Virus record (IMG/VR): IMGVR_UViG_3300024348_000043
Location: 1-56,757 of that record
Direction: 5' to 3' (one strand)
Length of the DNA: 56,757 bases
Source of the DNA: a virus
A program made the translations under genes and the position numbers. This document shows, piece by piece, positions 9,051 to 16,866 of this stretch (position 1 is the first letter of the stretch; each line of letters begins with the position of its first letter). The notes under the pieces were generated by a model, which was not told the DNA's origin, did no database searches, and was given only the letters and a program-made list of their open reading frames with translations.

Positions 9051-10874
9051 ATGGAGGATTTATTAGAAAATGGAGTCCAGCAGGAAACATCATATTGGAC
9101 AACCGCCAGAATAGATGAGTTATTAAGGAGAGTTGACGAGGAGGGGCTAGATTATAAAAGTGTGGAAAATCCATTCCATGATAATAACCCTGAGCTCAAA
9201 AGGGCCAATGTTCTCTGGGAGTATACCAAAGACGAGATACTTGAAATGAAAAAATGCGCGGAAGACGTGACATATTTTGCCAAGTATTGTAAGGTAATGA
9301 CCGATACCGGACTGGATTATATCAGACTGAGGGATTATCAGGATTCGGTTCTTAGAGAATATCAGGGTAGCAGATTTAATATCTTTCTTGCACCGAGACA
9401 GGTTGGTAAATCTATTACTTCTTCCATAATTCTTGTTTGGTACCTACTTTTTAATCATGATAAAAATGCGATGATCTTGGCCAACGTCGGTGACACTGCG
9501 GAGGAATTGATGGACAAGATTAAATCTATTATTAAAGGTCTTCCATTCTTTTTAAAGCCCGGTATAATGGTAAACAACGTTATGTCAATGCGTTTTGATA
9601 ACGGATGTAGAGTTTTAGCAAAGACCACAACTAAAACTTCCGGTATCGGTTTTACCATTCATTTCCTATACATGGATGAGTTTGCTCATATTAATCCCAA
9701 TTTTATTGAGGCTTTCTTTAGATCAACATACCCAACGGTTTCATCGTCTAAGGTGTCTCGAATTATAATCACATCGACACCTAACGGAATGAATAAATTC
9801 TATGAAATTTATCAAGGTGCTCTCGATGGTGAAAACAGTTTTAATCCAATCAGAGTGGATTGGTGGCAGGTTCCAGGTAGAGATGAAGCTTGGAAACAGA
9901 AGGAGATAGGTAACTTAGGAAGTGAGGAGCTATTCAATCAGGAATACGGTAACCAATTCTTAAGCTCATCAAGTTTGCTTTTAGGTTCTAATGAGCTTAA
10001 AAAAATAAGGAAGAACGAGGTCGAATATTCTTGGAGAGAGATTAGCTGTCTTCACGATAACAGTATCAATTACGAGAATCTAATCTGGCATCCTAAGTTT
10101 GATCTTGATAAATGTGACAGCCCAGGTAAGAAATTCGTGCTATCAATAGATTTAAGTGCTGGCGGAAAGGGGGATTTTACGGTCATTAATATATTTAAAG
10201 TTACCCCTCTACCCAAGACGGTGATTGATAGGATAGAGGAATTTGAGGATGAGGCTGATTTCTTTGGCCTAGTGCAGGTGGGTGTATTTAGAGATAACGA
10301 GATTAAGCTTGAGGAATTTACCAAGCTTGTCCAACTTCTCTGCAGCGACCTCTTTACTGTTGACAGAGTTAAGATCGCATTGGAGATGAACTTTAAGGGT
10401 GAAATATTATATGATAAACTCACCGCCAGAGATGATTTTTACGATGAAATGTTTTTATTTACTAAACACAGCGAAAGTGCTAGAGTACTAAAACCCGGTA
10501 TAAAATACAATGAGAAGAACAAGATGAAATATTGCGAACTGCTCAGAAGTCTGGTTAAGAGTGATAAAATCTTAGTGAATGAGAAGAAGTGGACTATACC
10601 CGAACTTTTCACTTTCGGACTAAATTCAAGAGGAACCTACTCGAGCCAGAGTGGACATGATGATGTTGCCATGACGCTGGTTAATCTGCCTGGACTTTTT
10701 GACGGATATGATTTTAATCAGATAGTTGGAGATGTCTTTGACGAGCTTACAGAAAATCCATATAAGGACATCATAGTTAGAAAAATTGAGGGCGGACAAA
10801 TATTAGACGAGAATCAGAGAGGACCTAGTACCAAGGACGGAAGAAGCTACGGGGATTTCAGTAAACTCATGTAA
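9051..10874 (+). CDS. 17: terminase large subunit (gp17)
   Basis: 607 residues, about the length of T4 gp17 (610). The ATPase domain shows Walker A APRQVGKS at 114-121, Walker B FLYMDE at 205-210 with the catalytic Glu, and the coupling motif TSTPNG at 241-246. The C-terminal RNase H-like nuclease domain begins with the strand VLSIDLSAGG near residue 365 and contains further acidic positions (ALEMNF, and GHDDVAMTL near the end). It powers DNA packaging through the portal and cuts the concatemer. All key motifs are present. Confidence 0.95.
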   Translation: MEDLLENGVQQETSYWTTARIDELLRRVDEEGLDYKSVENPFHDNNPELKRANVLWEYTKDEILEMKKCAEDVTYFAKYCKVMTDTGLDYIRLRDYQDSVLREYQGSRFNIFLAPRQVGKSITSSIILVWYLLFNHDKNAMILANVGDTAEELMDKIKSIIKGLPFFLKPGIMVNNVMSMRFDNGCRVLAKTTTKTSGIGFTIHFLYMDEFAHINPNFIEAFFRSTYPTVSSSKVSRIIITSTPNGMNKFYEIYQGALDGENSFNPIRVDWWQVPGRDEAWKQKEIGNLGSEELFNQEYGNQFLSSSSLLLGSNELKKIRKNEVEYSWREISCLHDNSINYENLIWHPKFDLDKCDSPGKKFVLSIDLSAGGKGDFTVINIFKVTPLPKTVIDRIEEFEDEADFFGLVQVGVFRDNEIKLEEFTKLVQLLCSDLFTVDRVKIALEMNFKGEILYDKLTARDDFYDEMFLFTKHSESARVLKPGIKYNEKNKMKYCELLRSLVKSDKILVNEKKWTIPELFTFGLNSRGTYSSQSGHDDVAMTLVNLPGLFDGYDFNQIVGDVFDELTENPYKDIIVRKIEGGQILDENQRGPSTKDGRSYGDFSKLM

Positions 10875-10921
10875 TAATGGTTATTTAAATATCCTTTATC
10901 AATAATTCCTGTTTCTTTTTT

Positions 10922-10930
10922 GATATATAG
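10922..10930 (+). promoter_or_regulatory. late promoter motif GATATATAG
   Basis: GATATATAG lies 28 nt before the tail-sheath ATG, in an 84-base AT-rich gap after the terminase gene. It is a perfect match to the recurring late motif. Confidence 0.65.
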
Positions 10931-10958
10931 TCTAGAAGCAAAAATATCTTGAAAAATA

Positions 10959-13900
10959 ATGGCAAATAAGGTAAAAATAGACTACTCACAGTTTAGAGCA
11001 TCTGGAGTTTATACATTAGAATTTGACGCGTCTCAGAACGTCATTCTAACGTCTCAAACTATTAGATTGGTTGTAGGTTTCTCTAATAAGGGACCTTTCA
11101 ACACCCCAGTCTATATTCCAGACGTAACAACTCTTATATCTATTTTTGGTGACGTAGACAGATCACTAGAAAATAAAGGATCTTTTTTCCAAAGATCCAT
11201 CCTAACATGTTTAAATACCGGACCAGTCTTTGCATTGAATCTATTAAGATTGAATGACGATGTAGATTCTGCAGATCCGGACGAAGCGACTTACCAGGCT
11301 TATTCTGTTGACACCGAAGAATCTAACGGTGTTGTCACAAGCAGACTATACTCATCTTACTACAACAAAGAAAGATTCTGGTTTGCTGATCCTAATTATT
11401 TCCTTGCAACTCTAAGTGTTGCTGACCAAGGAAAACTTTTCAGCTTAACCAACTTGGGTAAAACCCCCATGAGTATAATCGTTAGAAAATCTACCGATTC
11501 TTCTAAGCCTCTTAAGGGTTATGACATTTTCGCAATCGATTGGTACGGAGCAAATAACGTTCCGACGTTCATGCACCCTTATGATTATATTTCAGATTAT
11601 TTCGTGGATGTTATTGCCATCTACGGTAACTGGACAGATTACCAGGCGCTTTCGATTGATCCAAAATGGAGCACGTATTTCACTAACAACGGATTCATCA
11701 AGAGCAGAATAGATGCTTTCCTTGCTGAGCCTGATATTTCAATAGTAACAACCGTAACTGGATGTATTATACCTGACTTCGTTGATCTTAACGGAATTAA
11801 TCAGTACATACAAACATTGGTTAACAACGGAACACCTTCTACAGGTTTATTCTGTGCTATTGACGAACAAGCATTCGATGCTATTTGCGACAATTCATCT
11901 AGAATAGATCTAGTAGGAAATCACCTAATCGACGAATTAAGTGGAGATAGGGATTTAGCTACACCTAGAATTAACTTCTTAAGTTATGATCAGGTATTAG
12001 TTGCTGATTACCTATACAGCCAAAATGTAATTGGAGTTACTGGGGCTACTGGTTTCAACAGTGCTACTGGTGCTACTGTTTACACAACTGGTGCTAAAGT
12101 AGGTACGCTATTTACTTTAACAGGAGCTACAGGCTCAACTGCAGGAGTGGTTTACCAATCATTTAACACATATGATTCTAATGCATACGAAGGAGGATTA
12201 CACTATCTTCAAACATCAGGAACATACGGTGTGACCGGAGGTTATATGGCAAATGCTACCGATGTAACAGAACTTAAGAGTTTCTTAAGTGTTAGCTCAT
12301 CGAATGATCAGAAATTCATTCTAGGTGTGGTAACTGGTTACACTGGAGGTTTAACCGGTGGTTTAATCAATCAATTCTCGGAAGCTAACCTAATTAAGCT
12401 TAAGGTAACTGGAACTAAGGACGTTTCGGGAGCTCTTAGAATATTCTTTACCCACCCATTAGATACATCTTTCTACAGATCTCAAGGTATAACGGTTAAG
12501 CCTACTTACAACTTAACTTCTTATAATACTGGTGCTTCGGGAAGTAACCAACCTTTCTATACGAATGCTTATCAGTTTGGTAACTCGGATTATACAGATA
12601 TTGAAAGTGTAGCAACACCTGATGGTGTTACTGGACCTGGTGCTCCTCTCGGAGTTTCTAATACTATTGTAGCTTACAATGCTTCTGATCTGTATCAAGA
12701 TAATAAATATGCTGAAGTAACAGACGGAGATTTAGCATGGACAAACTCAGCAGGAACTCAGCTTAAATACTTAGGATTTGAAGAAACTGTTGATAGAGAC
12801 CAATTCAATCTAGTATACACAAGAGCATTTAGCAACGTTGATAGAGACACTGCAACAATTACTAACGTACCTGGATTTGGTACGACATACGCTTCTGATA
12901 ACATTGGTAATCCTGTGAGTGCACAAAATTTTGACATAGTTTCTCAGGAAGGTTCAATCAACCAATTCGTAGATTGTACAAGAATAGATGTTACCACATT
13001 TAACGTAACTTTAGATGTTAGTGGTAATGTACCTTTCTCGGTTGGAGATTTGGTTGTATCAACTGACCTTGATATCTGCGATCCTGCAACAGGGAATAGA
13101 CAAAACAGATTAGCTAAGATCACTTCAGTTTCTCGTACAACTACATCAGGCGTATATAGAGTGGTAGCTGCGAGACCTGTTTATTACTATTCAGTAACTA
13201 ATGGAGTTAGGGTTCAAAAATTCTTATCTATAGCTCAATTCACTAGATCTTTCGATTTCTCTTACCTTTCAGGATTCATAATGACTGATTGGCACAGACC
13301 TAACGGAAGTGATGCTAGAATAACTGAGATTTTGGATGTTATGTATGACACCAATATAGCTAAAACATTAGCTTCTAAGGACGTCATCTCATTCAGATAC
13401 ATCGTAGATACTTTCTCTGGACAAATTCTACCTAATTCTAAATACCAACTTAGTAAGCTTGCTAAATTAAGACAACAAGCACTTGCTATTATTAATGCTC
13501 CTTCAATGGCTCAGTTTAGAGCTAGCACGGATCCTAGATTTACTGATGCTCCAACAGCAACTAATCCTTATCCTAAATTGAACACTGCTTACATCGCAGA
13601 CGGGGGTAACTTATCACTTAATCCTTCATACACATTCAGTCTACCAACTGAAGACGATGGATCTAAATTCTGCGGATTCTACTCACCTTATATTACGGTT
13701 AGAGAATCAAACAGAAACGTTGAAGTACCACCAGCAGCTTATGTTTCTAATAATTTCCTTAGAAAATTTGCTAACGGAGAACCTTACGCAATTATAGCAG
13801 GTCAAAAAAGAGGAGTAATAAGCGGATCTAGCGTGGTAGGGGTTGAATATGACTTTACTGACGAGGATAGAGGAAATCTTGAACCGTTCGGAATTAACCC

Positions 13901-14312
13901 GATCATCAAGAGAAGAGGAATTGGAGTGGTTATCTTCGGTAACCAAACAGCTTATCAACAAGTTAACTCTGCATTCAACTTGGTTCACGTAAGGGATCTT
14001 TTAATCAGTATAGAATCTGATGTACAGGAAATTTTATCTAACTACTTATTTGACTTCAATGATGATTCAATCAGACTTGAAATAAAAACATTGGTTGATA
14101 ACTATCTAGACGGCGTAAGAGCAGGCGGAGGTATTTATGCTTACCAAACTATCATGGATGCTTCTAATAACACCCCAGCAATTATCGATATGAACATGGG
14201 TATAATCGATGTTATTATCGAACCTGCTAGAGGAATTCAGAAATTCATTAATAGAATTACTGTTACTAGAACTGGTGGAATCGCAGCAGGTGGATTTATA
14301 CAATTCGTATAA
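10959..14312 (+). CDS. 18: contractile tail sheath protein (gp18)
   Basis: 1117 residues, far longer than T4 gp18 (659). The N-terminus (residues 10-70, RASGVYTLEFDASQNV and SNKGPFNTPVYIPD) and the C-terminal 200 residues (WFVNRITVTRT-type ending, INRITVTRTGGIAAGGFIQFV region) show the conserved sheath core. The core follows the terminase and precedes the tail tubes. Residues roughly 345-560 are a Thr/Gly/Ala/Ser-rich insert with repeated GATG/TGAT units, probably surface-exposed. A GATATATAG motif precedes the gene. Codon use is even and well adapted, as expected of an abundant protein. The sheath contracts to drive the tube into the host. Confidence 0.88.
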   Translation: MANKVKIDYSQFRASGVYTLEFDASQNVILTSQTIRLVVGFSNKGPFNTPVYIPDVTTLISIFGDVDRSLENKGSFFQRSILTCLNTGPVFALNLLRLNDDVDSADPDEATYQAYSVDTEESNGVVTSRLYSSYYNKERFWFADPNYFLATLSVADQGKLFSLTNLGKTPMSIIVRKSTDSSKPLKGYDIFAIDWYGANNVPTFMHPYDYISDYFVDVIAIYGNWTDYQALSIDPKWSTYFTNNGFIKSRIDAFLAEPDISIVTTVTGCIIPDFVDLNGINQYIQTLVNNGTPSTGLFCAIDEQAFDAICDNSSRIDLVGNHLIDELSGDRDLATPRINFLSYDQVLVADYLYSQNVIGVTGATGFNSATGATVYTTGAKVGTLFTLTGATGSTAGVVYQSFNTYDSNAYEGGLHYLQTSGTYGVTGGYMANATDVTELKSFLSVSSSNDQKFILGVVTGYTGGLTGGLINQFSEANLIKLKVTGTKDVSGALRIFFTHPLDTSFYRSQGITVKPTYNLTSYNTGASGSNQPFYTNAYQFGNSDYTDIESVATPDGVTGPGAPLGVSNTIVAYNASDLYQDNKYAEVTDGDLAWTNSAGTQLKYLGFEETVDRDQFNLVYTRAFSNVDRDTATITNVPGFGTTYASDNIGNPVSAQNFDIVSQEGSINQFVDCTRIDVTTFNVTLDVSGNVPFSVGDLVVSTDLDICDPATGNRQNRLAKITSVSRTTTSGVYRVVAARPVYYYSVTNGVRVQKFLSIAQFTRSFDFSYLSGFIMTDWHRPNGSDARITEILDVMYDTNIAKTLASKDVISFRYIVDTFSGQILPNSKYQLSKLAKLRQQALAIINAPSMAQFRASTDPRFTDAPTATNPYPKLNTAYIADGGNLSLNPSYTFSLPTEDDGSKFCGFYSPYITVRESNRNVEVPPAAYVSNNFLRKFANGEPYAIIAGQKRGVISGSSVVGVEYDFTDEDRGNLEPFGINPIIKRRGIGVVIFGNQTAYQQVNSAFNLVHVRDLLISIESDVQEILSNYLFDFNDDSIRLEIKTLVDNYLDGVRAGGGIYAYQTIMDASNNTPAIIDMNMGIIDVIIEPARGIQKFINRITVTRTGGIAAGGFIQFV

Positions 14313-14356
14313 TGATATTTGGTGATTTTAGAGGCAAAAGATAAATATAACTAACT

Positions 14357-14911
14357 ATGGCAGGATTATCACATTTTCAAAATTCACTTTCGGGGGTAAA
14401 CAAATTCGAACCTGTTTATCTGAACCAGTTTGAGGTAGTAATTATACCTCCTGGTGCTGTAGCTGGCGGTGAAATAATGCTTCAACACGTAAGTAAAGTT
14501 AGTGGGCTTTCCCTTGATAAAAATCCGGGTATAACTAGTCAAAAGTATAAATTTGCTAAAAGAAACTATGCGGGAGCTAAACCGGAAAACACCTATATGG
14601 ATGTTAGCTTAAGTTTTAGTATAAATTTAAATGACGCTAATTCGATGTATGTTTTTAAAACATTAAGACAGTGGTCGGATCTTATCTATAATCCATTAAC
14701 AGGTGCAATGGGACTTAAAAACGATTATACCGGTACAATTGTTATCTCGATATTCAATAAACAAGGGGACGTTTTCAGAAGAATAACCTGCAAAGATTGC
14801 TTTCCTACTAAGCCTATCTCGCCAATGAATCTTAATTATACTTCGACGGATCTATATAAGATAGATGATATGACTTGGGCGGTTGATTACTGGGAAGATT
14901 TATTCTTATAA
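14357..14911 (+). CDS. 19: tail tube protein (gp19), copy A
   Basis: 184 residues with the T4 gp19-like tube fold signature: an N-terminal FEPVYLNQFEVVI strand, a variable middle, and the conserved LRQWSDLIYNPLTGAMGLK near 105-124. The protein ends in WAVDYWEDLFL. It follows the sheath gene, as in T4. A second copy lies 15 nt downstream. The leader contains ATAAATATAA at 14341-14350, possibly a variant late promoter. Confidence 0.87.
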   Translation: MAGLSHFQNSLSGVNKFEPVYLNQFEVVIIPPGAVAGGEIMLQHVSKVSGLSLDKNPGITSQKYKFAKRNYAGAKPENTYMDVSLSFSINLNDANSMYVFKTLRQWSDLIYNPLTGAMGLKNDYTGTIVISIFNKQGDVFRRITCKDCFPTKPISPMNLNYTSTDLYKIDDMTWAVDYWEDLFL

Positions 14912-14925
14912 AATAAAAAATAGAA

Positions 14926-15501
14926 ATGGCAGGATTACCACATTTTACAAATTCTAAAGCGGCGATAAACAACTTCGAACCCGTTTATTTAAACCAGTTT
15001 GAGGTTTTAATAAATCCCCCTGCTGGGATAGTTGCTGCATCAACAACTTTTAGGGGTGAGAGCATATTGGCACAACAGGTTAAATCTATAAGTGGATTAA
15101 CAGTTGATATCGCTCCAGCACAAACTATTAACCAACAGTATAAGTTTGCTACAAGAAGATATGCTGGTGGAGAGCCTTCTCAGAGTGATATGACTTTATC
15201 CATGGAATTTGAGGTTAACTTAAATGATGCCAATTCCATGTCAGTTTACAAGATTCTTAGACAGTGGTCGGATTTAATTTATAATCCATTAACTGGAGCA
15301 ATGGGTATAAAATCTGATTATGTCGGGTCTATGTCCATCTCGATATTCAACAAAAGAGGGGACGTTTTCAGAAGAATAAGAATACCTTCTTGCTTCCTGA
15401 GCGAGGCTATAAATGCGATGGATCTTGATTATGAGCAGGCAACAATTTACAGTGTAACAACTAGCTGGGTGTGTGATTACTGGGAAGATCTATTCCTTTA
15501 A
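14926..15501 (+). CDS. 19: tail tube protein (gp19), copy B
   Basis: 191 residues, clearly paralogous to the preceding gene. It shares the opening (MAGLPHF, FEPVYLNQFEVLI), the block LRQWSDLIYNPLTGAMGIK, ISIFNKRGDVFRRI and the ending CDYWEDLFL. The main difference is a short insertion near residue 35 (VAASTTFRG). One copy may build the tube and the other a terminator, initiator or hub-proximal ring. A strong terminator follows at 15531. Confidence 0.86.
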   Translation: MAGLPHFTNSKAAINNFEPVYLNQFEVLINPPAGIVAASTTFRGESILAQQVKSISGLTVDIAPAQTINQQYKFATRRYAGGEPSQSDMTLSMEFEVNLNDANSMSVYKILRQWSDLIYNPLTGAMGIKSDYVGSMSISIFNKRGDVFRRIRIPSCFLSEAINAMDLDYEQATIYSVTTSWVCDYWEDLFL

Positions 15502-15530
15502 TAACCAATAATAAAAAATATTTGAAATTT

Positions 15531-15555
15531 GAGGCCTATTTTGGCCTCTTTTTTT
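15531..15555 (+). terminator. rho-independent terminator after tail tube genes
   Basis: The GAGGCC/GGCCTC stem (15531-15536 with 15543-15548), loop TATTTT, is followed by seven T. It separates the sheath-tube unit from the gp26-like gene. Confidence 0.85.
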
Positions 15556-15562
15556 GTTTTGT

Positions 15563-15574
15563 GTTATATAATAG
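15563..15574 (+). promoter_or_regulatory. possible variant late promoter GTTATATAATAG
   Basis: TTATATAATAG lies directly after the terminator and 17 nt before the ATG at 15592. It deviates from GATATATA(G/A), so confidence is low, but a promoter is needed downstream of the terminator. Confidence 0.35.
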
Positions 15575-15591
15575 ATAAAATCAAAATTATT

Positions 15592-16677
15592 ATGGATAAC
15601 ATATCACCAGAAGAAATTCTAAGGAGAAAGGAACTCTCCGGAGGGGTAGTTTACGACGACCCGATTCAGGAGGAATCAAATCCTCAGGATGCTGCAGTTT
15701 TATCTACACCTTCAGGCTCTGTGAAGAGTACTGAAGCTGAGAAAGAACCTGCAGCAATTTTAACAGAGACGCCGAAGAACGTGTACGAGAGCGAGCAACC
15801 AGCAAATAGCTTCGGAAAAGCCCAATCAGTCTCACCCGCATTCGATACTGGATGGAAGAACCTTCCTGTCCAGATATTACCATCTAAAGGTATGTTCTAT
15901 CCTGACGGAACAAAACTGGCAATAAGAGCTGCGGAAGTAAGAGAGATTAGACATTTCTCCACTATTGACGATGACGATAGATTGGATATAGAGGATAAAC
16001 TAAGTTATATCCTGGATAGATGTTTAAGAATAGATTTCCCGGGAGAAGGTGTGGTTTCGTATCTTGATTTGAAACAAGAGGATCGATTCTTTATAATAAT
16101 GGCTGTTCGGGATTTAACTTTCGTAAGAGGTGAGAATTCAATACTACTACAGTTGACTAAGACCTGTAAGGAAACACCCGACTGTCCATATAAGGACGGG
16201 ATTGAGCTAAGGACTGGTGTTTTAAGCTCGTACGAGCTCGATGATAGAATCGTTAAGTATTATGATGTAGAAACACGAACGTTTGTCTTTGACGTTAAAA
16301 AGATAGGAAAAAGGATAGAGATGAGTATACCTAGTATAGGTGTTACTAAAGCAATTTCTAAATTTGTTTCGGACGTTTCGAAAAGAGGATCGGATGTTGA
16401 TGAGGGATTCCTTAAAATTGCACCATTCCTATTTAATGAGTGGAGAGATTTAACAACAGATAAGATCTCATTAAGAATGAGAGAAACAGATTATTGGACG
16501 AAGGAGGAATATAGCTTATACTTCGAACTCTCTGAAAAGATAAAACTTGGGACTGAACTAAAAGTTAAACAAAAATGCCCAGCTTGCGGTGATGAGGAGG
16601 TCACCGCTGATATCAACTTTCCCAGCGGGATCAGATCTCTTTTCGTTATTTCAGATATCTTTGGAGAACTTCTTTGA
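15592..16677 (+). CDS. 26: gp26-like tail/baseplate assembly protein
   Basis: 361 residues starting at ATG 15592. An in-frame upstream start at 15529 would overlap the terminator stem, so it is rejected. The first 100 residues are low-complexity. The core begins with ILPSKGMFYPDGTKLAIRAAEVREI, a motif of the T4 gp26 baseplate family. It includes a zinc-ribbon-like set of cysteines (CKETPDC near 205 and CPACGDEE near the end). The gene lies between tail tube and tape-measure genes, where other phages place tail assembly chaperones. It ends in CTT TGA, identical to the core of the prfB +1 frameshift site. Confidence 0.68.
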   Translation: MDNISPEEILRRKELSGGVVYDDPIQEESNPQDAAVLSTPSGSVKSTEAEKEPAAILTETPKNVYESEQPANSFGKAQSVSPAFDTGWKNLPVQILPSKGMFYPDGTKLAIRAAEVREIRHFSTIDDDDRLDIEDKLSYILDRCLRIDFPGEGVVSYLDLKQEDRFFIIMAVRDLTFVRGENSILLQLTKTCKETPDCPYKDGIELRTGVLSSYELDDRIVKYYDVETRTFVFDVKKIGKRIEMSIPSIGVTKAISKFVSDVSKRGSDVDEGFLKIAPFLFNEWRDLTTDKISLRMRETDYWTKEEYSLYFELSEKIKLGTELKVKQKCPACGDEEVTADINFPSGIRSLFVISDIFGELL

Positions 16678-16849
16678 TATCAAATTTAGACTATGGCATG
16701 AACATAAGATAGATCCAAATTGGTTGGAATCTTTGCCTTTCTATGAGTACCAGATCTGGCTCGACAAACTCAATGCTGCAATTGAGCAAGAAAATGCAGA
16801 CAAACAAACAGAAGAGGGGGTTAAACAATTATTTAATCTAACTAGATAA
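16589..16849 (+). CDS. probable +1 frameshift extension of the gp26-like gene
   Basis: An open frame in +1 register overlaps the end of the gp26-like gene. The only in-frame ATGs are at 16589 and 16592, deep inside the upstream gene, and the residues before 16676 look like a shadow. The 57 residues from 16676 onward look like real protein (DIKFRLWHEHKIDPNWLESL). I favour synthesis as a C-terminal extension after a +1 shift at CTT TGA (16672-16677), giving a product of about 418 residues. Independent initiation at 16589 is the alternative, giving 86 residues. The tape-measure-like gene follows 17 nt later, as after other frameshifted tail chaperones. Confidence 0.6.
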   Translation: MMRRSPLISTFPAGSDLFSLFQISLENFFDIKFRLWHEHKIDPNWLESLPFYEYQIWLDKLNAAIEQENADKQTEEGVKQLFNLTR

Positions 16850-16866
16850 AAAGAAATATATACAGC

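Noticed and set aside
15529-15591. Upstream in-frame ATG as the start of the gp26-like protein
   Set aside because: It overlaps a strong terminator stem and T-run and adds a hydrophobic stretch (RPILASFFVLCYII) encoded by terminator and promoter sequence.
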